Shown in pieces: positions 25,281-32,457 of a DNA stretch of 64,000 nt. The notes beneath the pieces are model-generated. The model made no database searches and had not been told where the DNA came from. It saw nothing but the letters and a program-made list of their open reading frames with translations. The translations under genes and the position numbers were made by a program. Position 1 is the stretch's first letter; each line of letters opens with the position of its first letter. Origin of the DNA: UBA1351 sp964563505 (GTDB lineage: Bacteria > Bacillota > Clostridia > Lachnospirales > Vallitaleaceae); the NCBI GenBank assembly GCA_964563505.1, contig CAZLXW010000013.1, forward strand, positions 1-64,000, written 5' to 3'.

Positions 25281-26652
25281 ATCAAGACTACCGTACTGCC
25301 CTCATGAATATCAAACCCACTGCACAGAGTTTATTTTGGAGAACAACTCTGCAGGACTTTTCCTAGACATGGGACTTGGAAAAAGTGTAATAACCCTAAC
25401 CGCTCTAGTGGATCTTTTACATGACCGGTTTGAAGTGTCAAAGGTCTTGGTGATTGCTCCACTAAGGGTTGCCAACACCACATGGCTGGATGAAGTTTTA
25501 AAGTGGAAGCATACAAAGGAACTTAGGGTTTCAAGAGTTCTTGGAAGTGCAAAGGAAAGAACCATGGCCCTATATAAAAAGGCTGATATCTATACCATCA
25601 ACAGAGAGAATGTTCCTTGGCTGGTGGAGTTTTATAAAAACGAGTGGCCCTTTGATATGGTCATTATCGATGAACTTTCAAGTTTCAAATCTCCATCGGC
25701 TAAAAGGTTCAGAGCACTTAAAAAAGTCAGACATAAAATTAAAAGGATTGTAGGTCTTACTGGAACACCTGCACCCAATGGACTCTTAGATATTTGGAGT
25801 CAAATCTACCTCTTAGATGGAGGGGAGAGACTGGGAAGAACCTTTAGTGGATACCGAAGCCGATATTTCCACCCACAGAAATATGTGAACGGTGGAATAC
25901 CAGCAGATTATGTTCTGAACGATGATGCAGAAGATAAAATCTATGACAAAATATCAGACATTTGTATTAGCATGAAGGCTTTAGAGTATCTGAAGATGCC
26001 GGAAATTATCTTTAACAAAGTGGAAGTGGAACTATCTGAAAAGGAAATGAAGCTTTATAAAAAGCTAGAGAGGGACTTGCTTCTTCCCCTAGAGGATAGT
26101 GAAGTGGATGCTGTTAATGCAGCGGTGCTGTCAAACAAGCTTCTTCAAATGTCAGGAGGAACGGTCTATGACGAGTACGGAGATGTACACCGGATCCATG
26201 ACAGGAAGCTGGATGCTTTGGAGGATTTAATCGAAGCCGCCAATGGTAAACCGGTTTTAATCTACTATGGATTTAAACATGAGAGAGAAAGAATAAAAAG
26301 TAGATTTGATGCGGGAGAGATTAACACCTCTGATGATATAGCAAGGTGGAATAGGGGAGAGATGAAAATCGCTCTGTGCCATCCTGCATCAGCAGGTCAC
26401 GGACTCAATCTTCAAGAAGGTGGATCCACAATTATTTGGTACAGCGTGACCTGGAGCTTAGAACTTTACCAACAAGCCAATGCCAGACTATGGCGGCAAG
26501 GTCAAAAGCAGACGGTGGTTATAAATCACTTGCTAGCAAGGGACACGATTGATCACAAAGTGATGATGGCTCTTGATAATAAAGACACAGGGCAAAAGGC
26601 ACTAATTGAAGCGGTTAAGGCTAGGATTACTAATTTGAGAAACGGAGGATGA
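25252..26652 (+). CDS. SNF2-type DNA helicase/translocase
   Basis: Codes for 466 residues. Helicase motifs in order: YQTHCTEFILENNSAGLFLDMGLGKS (Q-like and Walker A), VLVIAPLRVANTTW (Ia), VIIDELSSFKS (DE box, II), GLTGTPAPNG (III), then ALCHPASAGHGLNLQEGG (V) and QANARLWRQGQKQTV (VI). Short, lacking accessory domains, as in phage versions. ATG 25252 follows AGGAGGTGTGG within the nuclease gene, so the two proteins are made together. Confidence 0.9.
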   Translation: MGLPEVVLPKSRLPYCPHEYQTHCTEFILENNSAGLFLDMGLGKSVITLTALVDLLHDRFEVSKVLVIAPLRVANTTWLDEVLKWKHTKELRVSRVLGSAKERTMALYKKADIYTINRENVPWLVEFYKNEWPFDMVIIDELSSFKSPSAKRFRALKKVRHKIKRIVGLTGTPAPNGLLDIWSQIYLLDGGERLGRTFSGYRSRYFHPQKYVNGGIPADYVLNDDAEDKIYDKISDICISMKALEYLKMPEIIFNKVEVELSEKEMKLYKKLERDLLLPLEDSEVDAVNAAVLSNKLLQMSGGTVYDEYGDVHRIHDRKLDALEDLIEAANGKPVLIYYGFKHERERIKSRFDAGEINTSDDIARWNRGEMKIALCHPASAGHGLNLQEGGSTIIWYSVTWSLELYQQANARLWRQGQKQTVVINHLLARDTIDHKVMMALDNKDTGQKALIEAVKARITNLRNGG

Positions 26653-26656
26653 AGAA

Positions 26657-27085
26657 ATGAGTGTTAATAAATTTAATTCAGAAGGTTATCATGACCCAAC
26701 GGTTTATGAAGCCCTTACAAATATAGAAAAAGAAGAAAAGGTTAAGCGAAAGAAAAAGATTGTATTTATCTGCAGTCCCTTTGCAGGGGATATGGAAGGG
26801 AACACCCTAAAGGCTAGAAGGTATGGTAGATTTGCAGCTACTCAAAATGCAGTGCCGATTATTCCACATCTCATGTACCCACAGTTTCTAGAGGAAGAAG
26901 ATCCAAAAGAAAGACAGCTGGGAATTGATATGGGATTGGTGCTACTTGGTAAGTGCCATGAGATATGGGTCTTCGGAGATAGAATTTCATCCGGCATGGC
27001 AGCTGAGATAAAGAAAGCTAAAAGATGGAATATTCCTATTAGATATTTTTCAAATGAGTGTGTGGAAAGAGAGGGAGAAAAGTGA
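26657..27085 (+). CDS. DUF4406-like, nucleoside deoxyribosyltransferase-type fold protein
   Basis: Codes for 142 residues. IVFICSPFAGDMEGNTLKA followed by AVPIIPHLMYPQFL, a GIDMGLVLLGKCHEIWVFG strand-helix and SSGMAAEIKKA resemble the nucleoside 2-deoxyribosyltransferase-like superfamily (DUF4406 and relatives) common in phages. The Asp/Glu pocket residues seem present, but the substrate is not known; nucleotide salvage or signalling are options. The first 35 residues are a charged extension. Confidence 0.65.
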   Translation: MSVNKFNSEGYHDPTVYEALTNIEKEEKVKRKKKIVFICSPFAGDMEGNTLKARRYGRFAATQNAVPIIPHLMYPQFLEEEDPKERQLGIDMGLVLLGKCHEIWVFGDRISSGMAAEIKKAKRWNIPIRYFSNECVEREGEK

Positions 27086-27312
27086 TGATGGAAAAAGAAT
27101 GCTTTGCTTATAAAAACAGTAGATGTAAGGCTTTAAAAGTTAAAAAGTGTGAAGGGACAAGCTGTGGCTTCTTTAAAACGAAAGCACAGATATTAGAAGA
27201 CCAAGAACGTGTTTTTAAAAGAATCAAATCCTTAGATGCACCTAGCAGAATAAATATTATGGAGCTTTATTACAAAGGGAAGATGAGTCTTTTAGATGAA
27301 GTGGAGGGATAA
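27085..27312 (+). CDS. small cysteine-rich phage protein
   Basis: Codes for 75 residues from ATG 27085, which overlaps the preceding stop (TGATG). Cysteines in ECFAYKNSRCKALKVKKCEGTSCGFF suggest a metal-binding N-terminal knot; the rest is helical and charged. No family name known to me, but this type often precedes the phage late regulator. Confidence 0.6.
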   Translation: MMEKECFAYKNSRCKALKVKKCEGTSCGFFKTKAQILEDQERVFKRIKSLDAPSRINIMELYYKGKMSLLDEVEG

Positions 27313-27314
27313 GG

Positions 27315-27734
27315 ATGAATGCAAAAGAATATTTATCACAGGCCACCTGGTTAGACCAGATGATTGATAGTAAGCTAGAACAATTGACTACGCTTAAGAG
27401 CCTAGCCATGAAGGTAACATCAAGTTTTACTAAGGAAAAAATCTGCGGTGGAAATATTGAAAAGAGCAAGATGGAAAGCACCATTGTGAAAGTCATTGAC
27501 CTAGAAAATGAAATCAATGCTGATATAGACAGATTGATTGATCTAAAAAGGGACATTCAAGATACCATTAATAAGATGGACGATATCAACCAACAGCTCC
27601 TATTAGAACTTAGATATCTTAGTGGAAAAGGGTGGGATGAGATAGCGGCCACCATGGGTTATGATCCAAGAACTGTTTATAGGATTCATGGAAAAGCCTT
27701 AAAAGAATTTGAAAGGATGAAATTGTGTCAGTAA
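27315..27734 (+). CDS. DUF1492-like sigma-region-4 late regulator
   Basis: Codes for 139 residues. The N-terminal two thirds are coiled-coil-like helices; the C-terminal 50 residues (QQLLLELRYLSGKGWDEIA, MGYDPRTVYRIHGKALKEF) are a sigma region 4 type HTH. This is the build of DUF1492/ArpU/RinA-like regulators at the junction of early and late phage genes. The last codons overlap a run of three 10-bp repeats (27726-27755), its likely binding site, so it probably activates the following late region. Confidence 0.75.
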   Translation: MNAKEYLSQATWLDQMIDSKLEQLTTLKSLAMKVTSSFTKEKICGGNIEKSKMESTIVKVIDLENEINADIDRLIDLKRDIQDTINKMDDINQQLLLELRYLSGKGWDEIAATMGYDPRTVYRIHGKALKEFERMKLCQ

Positions 27735-27770
27735 ATGTCAGTGAATGTCAGTAGGTACACGTGTTATAGT
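27726..27770 (+). promoter_or_regulatory. three 10-bp phased boxes and -10 element (late promoter candidate)
   Basis: TGTCAGT at 27726, 27736 and 27746, exactly 10 bases apart and so on one face of the helix, followed by TATAGT at 27765-27770. There is no good -35 box, as expected for an activator-dependent promoter. Confidence 0.5.
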
Positions 27771-27819
27771 ATATGGTGTAAAGGTATAGGAAATCCTAGA
27801 ACACCATATGCTGTAGCAT
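27771..27819 (+). promoter_or_regulatory. two adjoining hairpins in the late leader
   Basis: ATATGGTGT (27771-27779) pairs with ACACCATAT (27801-27809), enclosing a TAGG/CCTA inner stem; ATGCT-GT-AGCAT (27808-27819) follows. No T-run. The region 27735-27873 is otherwise noncoding; I checked it for a tRNA because of a TTCGAAT stretch and found none. Confidence 0.45.
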
Positions 27820-27873
27820 ACGCCTACGTTATATCGATTCGAATCTTAGGAAACGCAGCATTCTTGGATCAAG

Positions 27874-27912
27874 GCTCTGGTTAATGAACTGGAGCTTTTT
27901 CTATACCTTTGT
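27874..27912 (+). terminator. intrinsic terminator, left copy of a 39-bp exact repeat
   Basis: GCTCTGGTT, loop AATG, AACTGGAGC, then TTTTT: a 9-bp stem with two G-U pairs. The 39 bases are identical to 29864-29902. The pair encloses the XRE-IrrE-PIN cassette. Confidence 0.85.
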
Positions 27913-27959
27913 TTAAAAAAGTGATGATTTTAAAACAAATTTCACTTTAATGAATAAAA

Positions 27960-28014
27960 TATGTTATAAATACGTAACATAACTATTGATTCTCATCATA
28001 GAATGTTATATAAT
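27960..28014 (+). promoter_or_regulatory. promoter and operator of the XRE-IrrE-PIN cassette
   Basis: TTGATT (27986-27991), 17 bases, TATAAT (28009-28014). Just upstream is an inverted repeat TATGTTA-N8-TAACATA (about 27960-27981), and a further ATGTTAT half site lies against the -10 box, suggesting autoregulation by the XRE protein. Confidence 0.7.
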
Positions 28015-28036
28015 TAAGACAATAGGAGGGGTCGAT

Positions 28037-28393
28037 ATGAGTTATGCAATTGGTAGTAGAATAAAAGAACTTCGCACCGTTCGTAAGATAGGCCAGGAGC
28101 AAATGGCTGAACTATTAGAAACTACAAGACAGAGATATGCTCGTTTGGAAAATGGGCAAGTAGATATTTCTTATGTGATTATAAAAAAGATTGCTGATTA
28201 TTTAGGAGTTTCCGTAAAAGAGATTACAAGTGCAGAGCAGGAAGAAAAAGAATTGGTTGCTTATTTTAGAGAAAAAAATACCGGAGAAGAAGTGGTTAAT
28301 TCTATCGCTAAGATTCAAGAAATTTTAAGGGTTTTTCATGCTCATGAAAAATTGTATTATCAAACTAAGGGAAATGATGCGTATGTGGATTGA
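28037..28393 (+). CDS. XRE-family regulator of the accessory cassette
   Basis: Codes for 118 residues from ATG 28037 with TAGGAGGGG upstream; the in-frame upstream ATT/TTG codons fall inside the promoter. Residues of about 3-60 form a compact XRE domain (GSRIKELRTVRKIGQEQMAEL, TTRQRYARLENGQVDISYV). A helical tail follows. Overlaps the protease start by 20 bases. Acts presumably as the antitoxin or repressor of the three-gene unit. Confidence 0.8.
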   Translation: MSYAIGSRIKELRTVRKIGQEQMAELLETTRQRYARLENGQVDISYVIIKKIADYLGVSVKEITSAEQEEKELVAYFREKNTGEEVVNSIAKIQEILRVFHAHEKLYYQTKGNDAYVD

Positions 28394-29192
28394 TAAAACA
28401 GAGATAGAAAAAAGAGCTATCGATGAAAGAAAAAACATTCAAACTTACGGGGTAAAAGATATTTTTAGTGTCATCCGTCAAAAAGATATTCAGTTAATAC
28501 GCTACCCTTTTGGTAAGGACACGATATTGGGCTTTGCTACTCTTTTTGAAGGTAAAAAAGTGATTGTATCAAATTCATCTGAAATACTTTCTAGAGAAAT
28601 ATTTACGATTGCTCATGAGTTAGGTCATGTTATATACGACCTTAAAGATTCGACGACGAATGTTAGAATTGATGTTGATATACAAGAGAATTCTGAAGAC
28701 GTAGCAGAAAAGAGAGCCTTTCATTTTGCAAATTGTTTTTTAATGCCTGAAGAGGAACTTAGAAAATTTATTAAGTATGAATTGAGAAAAAAACTCCAAG
28801 AATTAAATGCGTTTGATATTGTAAGGATGCAATTAGAGTTTCAGGTGAGCTACGCAGCTTTGTTAGTTAGGTTATATGAACTTGAATTGATCAGTGCAAG
28901 TCAAAAATCAAAACTATTTGATAAGCGAGACGCAATGACATTGAAAGCCTTGTTTAATAAGTTAGACGCCGAAGAGAAATTATTAAAACCATCTAGTGTT
29001 ATTGAAGTTCCACCAAATTATTTAGAGTTTATAACGAGTAATTATGAAAATAAATATATTCCCTATTCTAGCTTAGAAAAAGCCCTGTCACTTATAGGTA
29101 TGGATGCATCTAGCTTCAAGGAGGAACTACCAAATCAAGAAAATGAAGAGAATCTTGATATTGATGATATTTTTGAGGAGTTTGAAGAATGA
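28374..29192 (+). CDS. IrrE/ImmA-type metallopeptidase of the accessory cassette
   Basis: Codes for 272 residues from ATG 28374 (AAGGG site just upstream; ATG 28377 is equally possible). Zinc motif FTIAHELGHVIYDL, then AEKRAFHFANCFLMPEEEL with the third ligand region. Residues 180-272 are a C-terminal extension rich in Lys/Glu with an acidic end (ENEENLDIDDIFEEFEE), longer than the ImmA proteins elsewhere in the window and not closely similar to them. It overlaps the XRE gene and the PIN gene (4 bases), so all three are co-translated. The extension may bind the PIN partner. Confidence 0.8.
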   Translation: MMRMWIDKTEIEKRAIDERKNIQTYGVKDIFSVIRQKDIQLIRYPFGKDTILGFATLFEGKKVIVSNSSEILSREIFTIAHELGHVIYDLKDSTTNVRIDVDIQENSEDVAEKRAFHFANCFLMPEEELRKFIKYELRKKLQELNAFDIVRMQLEFQVSYAALLVRLYELELISASQKSKLFDKRDAMTLKALFNKLDAEEKLLKPSSVIEVPPNYLEFITSNYENKYIPYSSLEKALSLIGMDASSFKEELPNQENEENLDIDDIFEEFEE

Positions 29193-29851
29193 ATGCCTCT
29201 TTAGATACAGATATTGTCATTCACTTATATTCTAGTGAAAAGAAGGAATTATTTTTTAAATCCTTTGAAGAGTTATATATGCATGAATATCTATATGAAG
29301 AAGAGCTAAAAAGAAAATCATTAAAAACATACAAGGCTTTTTCTTCCGACGTAGAAGACGGGAAAATTTCAATTATAAAAAACAAAGATCTAATAGAGAT
29401 GGGGATAAAAGGACTTTTTGAAGGTTATAAAAGAGATTATCAATATCTTTTTGATAGTGGAGAATTATACTCGGTGTGTTTAGCTAAATCAATGGGGCTA
29501 TTTGCTTTTGTATCAGATGATACCAAAGAATTTGGACCACATGAAACCTTGGTCAAAGAATTAATTAAAGATGTTATGCCGTTTTCATTCTATGAACTTT
29601 TATTTTTAGAGTTTTTAGCCGGAGATCTTACAGCTGTACAAATGCATGAAGAGTTTGAAACTGTTACTTCTAGGAGCATGAGTAAATTTCCTATGAATTT
29701 TAAAAGTAGAATGTTAACCACAGTTCGTAGGTTTAGCAGTAAAAACGGTACGGAAAGAGATTATGAATGGATTCAGGATTATTGTAGAAAAAAGAGTATT
29801 AGCTATAACGTAAAGATGAGGGAATTAAAAGTGTATCTCTCAACATTTTAA
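29189..29851 (+). CDS. PIN-like domain protein of the accessory cassette
   Basis: Codes for 220 residues. The N-terminus SLDTDIVIHLY gives the first PIN acidic site, DSGELYSVCLAKSMGLF a second acidic helix and AFVSDDTKEFGPH the third strand with adjoining Asp residues, the order expected for a PIN ribonuclease (VapC-like). The C-terminal 80 residues are an extra helical part. In combination with an XRE regulator and a metallopeptidase it looks like a toxin or effector. The catalytic assignment is from motif reading only. Confidence 0.65.
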   Translation: MNASLDTDIVIHLYSSEKKELFFKSFEELYMHEYLYEEELKRKSLKTYKAFSSDVEDGKISIIKNKDLIEMGIKGLFEGYKRDYQYLFDSGELYSVCLAKSMGLFAFVSDDTKEFGPHETLVKELIKDVMPFSFYELLFLEFLAGDLTAVQMHEEFETVTSRSMSKFPMNFKSRMLTTVRRFSSKNGTERDYEWIQDYCRKKSISYNVKMRELKVYLSTF

Positions 29852-29863
29852 TAAAACTATGAA

Positions 29864-29902
29864 GCTCTGGTTAATGAACTGGAGCTTTTTCTATACCTTT
29901 GT
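29864..29902 (+). terminator. intrinsic terminator, right copy of the 39-bp exact repeat
   Basis: Identical to 27874-27912. Together they enclose 1951 bases holding only the three-gene cassette with its own promoter. Confidence 0.85.
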
Positions 29903-29925
29903 CTTTCCTCGTTTCAGAACGCTGT

Positions 29926-29990
29926 GCAACGATAAATAAAAAAAACACTATAAAACGCAACGACAAATGCAACGAGAGCCTTATCGTTGC
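29926..29990 (+). promoter_or_regulatory. cluster of GCAACGA boxes before the HNH gene
   Basis: GCAACGA at 29926, 29957 and 29969, and its complement TCGTTGC at 29984. The outer pair extends to GCAACGATAA / TTATCGTTGC. Could be an operator or, given the HNH gene, a packaging-protein binding site. Confidence 0.45.
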
Positions 29991-30015
29991 AAACGAATTT
30001 ATGGAGGTGAACTTG

Positions 30016-30384
30016 ATGCCCTGGAAACCAAAGAGCATCTGTAACTATCCTGGGTGTCAAATCTTAACCCATGATAGATATTGTGAAGGACATAAAAAAG
30101 AAATGACTAGAAAACAAAACGAGAGAAGCTCAAAGCTTTATACCTATCAGTGGAGAAAAGCCAGTAAAGATTTCTTAAGAAGGAATCCCCTGTGTATCCA
30201 CTGCGAAAGAGCTGGTAGAATTACTCCTGCAACAGAAGTGGACCACATCAAACCCCATGGAGGAGATCAGAAACTCTTCTGGGACAAAAGAAACTGGCAG
30301 CCTCTTTGTAAGAGTTGTCATTCAAAGAAGACTGCCAAGGAAGATGGTGGTTTTGGCAACAGTCCAGGAAACAGATGGGGGTAG
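30016..30384 (+). CDS. phage HNH endonuclease (packaging-associated type)
   Basis: Codes for 122 residues from ATG 30016, with GGAGGTGA at 30003-30010. Cysteines in CNYPGC and CIHC..C with the core TEVDHIKPHGGD and WDKRNWQPLCKSCHSKKT form a zinc-bound HNH fold. This family usually stands just before the terminase genes of cos-type siphophages and assists genome cutting. Here the terminases lie about 7.7 kb further on, with methylase and TA cargo in between, which suggests later insertions. Confidence 0.85.
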   Translation: MPWKPKSICNYPGCQILTHDRYCEGHKKEMTRKQNERSSKLYTYQWRKASKDFLRRNPLCIHCERAGRITPATEVDHIKPHGGDQKLFWDKRNWQPLCKSCHSKKTAKEDGGFGNSPGNRWG

Positions 30385-30682
30385 GGGGTCTGAATCTCTA
30401 CAGCCTTGTGTTTCCAACAACGCGCGGGGGTCTTCTGTGAAAAATCGCAAAAATCACAAGGGGGGTATATCAGGGATTTCAGCCTGAGTAACGGCTGAGG
30501 GCGTTTCCCATGAAATAGGCATGGTTACAAGCTTTAAGAGGAATACGAAATAGATGAACTAGATTAGAAATTTAAGTAAATAGGATACTGAAAAATGACT
30601 ATTTTGATAGTATTTTCAGCAGTTTTTAGCCTGATGACAGCGGTCACGGGCTTTTTTAATGCAAAGAAACGGAGGGATAAAA
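30385..30682 (+). other. noncoding region after HNH; possible cos site; weak terminator
   Basis: About 300 bases. The first 90 are G-rich with a GCGCGGGGG stretch (about 30420-30430) right behind the HNH gene, where cos sites of related phages often lie; no cut site can be read. TGAC/GTCA inside AGCC/GGCT followed by TTTTTT at about 30627-30657 is a modest terminator. Confidence 0.35.
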
Positions 30683-31927
30683 GTGAATCAAGACATGAAT
30701 ATAAGAAAAGTGGCAGTATCTAAAATTAACCCGGCTAAATACAATCCAAGAAAAGATTTAAAGCCAGGGGATCCAGCCTATGAAAAATTAAAGCGGTCCA
30801 TGACGGAGTTTGGTTATGTGGAGCCGATTATCTGGAATGAGGAAACGGGAAACATTGTAGGTGGTCACCAACGTTATAAGATTCTTTTAGAGGAAGGCCA
30901 TGATGAAGTGGAATGTGTAGTGGTCAAGCTATCCTCTGAAAGAGAAAAAGCACTTAATGTGGCCCTAAATAAAGTAACAGGCGACTGGGAGTTTGAGGCT
31001 TTAGCAGACCTTATAAAAGATTTAGAAGCACAGGACTTTGATGTTACATTAACTGGATTTGATGCTGCAGAAATTGAAGACCTCTTTAGCCAGGTTCATG
31101 ATAAGGATGTGAATGAAGATGATTTTGACGTTGATGCGGCACTAGAAGAAGAACCTATATCAAAACAAGGTGATATTTGGATTTTAGGAAAACACCGACT
31201 TATTTGTGGTGATAGTACGAAAGCTGAAACCTTTGAAAAACTCATGGATGGAAAGAAAGGAAACCTTGTGGTGACAGACCCTCCGTATGGGGTTTCATAC
31301 GATGGAAGTCAAGGAACGATAAAAAATGACAACCTCCAAGACGAGGAGTTTTATAAGTTTCTACTAGATGCCTTTATCAATATGGAAAATCATATGGCTA
31401 ATGACGCATCAATTTATATATTCCATGCAGATACAAAAGGCCATATTTTTAGAAAGGCTTTTCAGGATGCAGGTTTTTATCTTTCAGGAGTCTGCCAGTG
31501 GGTAAAGCAATCACTAGTATTAGGAAGATCGCCCTATCAATGGAAACATGAGCCTTGTCTCTTTGGCTGGAAGAAAAAGGGGAAACATAAATGGTATGCA
31601 GGAAGATCAGAGACAACAGTCTGGAATTTTGACAAACCTTCAAGGAGTGAACTCCATAGTACCATGAAGCCAGTGCCTTTAATAGCTTACCCAATAAAGA
31701 ATAGCTCTAGTGTAAATTCTATTGTAATAGATCCTTTTGGAGGGTCGGGGAGTACTTTGATTGCCTGTGAACAAACTGATAGAATTTGCTATACAGCTGA
31801 GCTTGATGAAAAATTCGCAGATGTTATTGCGAAAAGATATATGGAAGCTGTAGGCTCTGATGAAGATGTATTTCTATTAAGAGATGGCGAGAAAATCAAA
31901 TATAGTGAACTGGAAAAAGAGCAGTAG
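30683..31927 (+). CDS. ParB-domain DNA methyltransferase (N6-adenine or N4-cytosine)
   Basis: Codes for 414 residues from GTG 30683 with ACGGAGGGA upstream. Residues of about 10-110 are a ParB/Srx-like nuclease-fold domain (NPRKDLKPGDPAYEKLKRSM, GNIVGGHQRYKIL). The methylase follows with motif IV VVTDPPYGVSYDG before motif I IDPFGGSGSTLIACEQ, the beta-class order. DPPY favours adenine methylation. No cognate endonuclease is present, so it is an orphan methylase, usual in phages for avoiding restriction. Confidence 0.85.
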   Translation: MNQDMNIRKVAVSKINPAKYNPRKDLKPGDPAYEKLKRSMTEFGYVEPIIWNEETGNIVGGHQRYKILLEEGHDEVECVVVKLSSEREKALNVALNKVTGDWEFEALADLIKDLEAQDFDVTLTGFDAAEIEDLFSQVHDKDVNEDDFDVDAALEEEPISKQGDIWILGKHRLICGDSTKAETFEKLMDGKKGNLVVTDPPYGVSYDGSQGTIKNDNLQDEEFYKFLLDAFINMENHMANDASIYIFHADTKGHIFRKAFQDAGFYLSGVCQWVKQSLVLGRSPYQWKHEPCLFGWKKKGKHKWYAGRSETTVWNFDKPSRSELHSTMKPVPLIAYPIKNSSSVNSIVIDPFGGSGSTLIACEQTDRICYTAELDEKFADVIAKRYMEAVGSDEDVFLLRDGEKIKYSELEKEQ

Positions 31928-31950
31928 CTTTAGGGCTAAGGCTCTTTTTT
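31918..31950 (+). terminator. intrinsic terminator overlapping the methylase stop
   Basis: AGAGC / GCTCT outer stem with a TAGC / GCTA inner stem, then TTTTTT. The stop codon (31925-31927) lies inside it. Confidence 0.7.
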
Positions 31951-31969
31951 ATTGATAGGAGTTGATAGA

Positions 31970-32446
31970 TTGAAAGAAATACAGATTACTCAAGGAAAGA
32001 AAGTATTGGTTAGCGATGAAGATTTTAAAGAAGTCTCAAAATATAAATGGTCCTATAGTGCCTCTACAGGATATGCAGTTAGAAAAGGAAGAAAGAACTG
32101 TAATGAGCCTAGAACAGTTCACATGCATAGAGTTATTTTGAAAGCTAATGCAGGCGAACAAGTAGACCATATAAATGGAAATAAGCTGGATAACAGAAAA
32201 TCTAATTTAAGAATTGCTTCTGTACAGAAGAATTCTTTTAATAGGAAAAAACCTCAAGTAAAATGCACATCCCAATATAAAGGTGTATTAAAACGCAAAA
32301 ATTCCACCAAATGGGAAGCCAGAATAAAGATCAATAATAAAGCTATTTACTTAGGTAAATATGTCTACGAGATAGATGCAGCAAGAGCCTATAATGAAGC
32401 GGCTCAAAAATATTTTGGAGAATTTGCAAGATGTAATGAGGTATAG
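31970..32446 (+). CDS. HNH homing-type endonuclease with AP2 DNA-binding domain
   Basis: Codes for 158 residues from TTG 31970 behind AGGAG. An HNH_3 core, VHMHRVILKANAGEQVDHINGN plus NRKSNLRIAS, is followed by an AP2/ERF-like domain (YKGVLKRKNSTKWEARI, YLGKYVYEIDAARAYNEAA, FGEFARCN). This pairing is typical of free-standing homing endonucleases. It is wedged between the two methylase genes behind a terminator, probably as a selfish insert. Confidence 0.85.
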   Translation: MKEIQITQGKKVLVSDEDFKEVSKYKWSYSASTGYAVRKGRKNCNEPRTVHMHRVILKANAGEQVDHINGNKLDNRKSNLRIASVQKNSFNRKKPQVKCTSQYKGVLKRKNSTKWEARIKINNKAIYLGKYVYEIDAARAYNEAAQKYFGEFARCNEV

Positions 32447-32457
32447 GAGGTGGAATT

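Noticed and set aside
27790..27850. tRNA-like stretch with a TTCGAAT loop
   Set aside because: The bases around the loop do not pair to a 5-bp T stem, and no acceptor or anticodon arm could be drawn; it is better explained by neighbouring hairpins.
27774..27873. riboswitch in the late leader
   Set aside because: The hairpins do not match any riboswitch core that I know.
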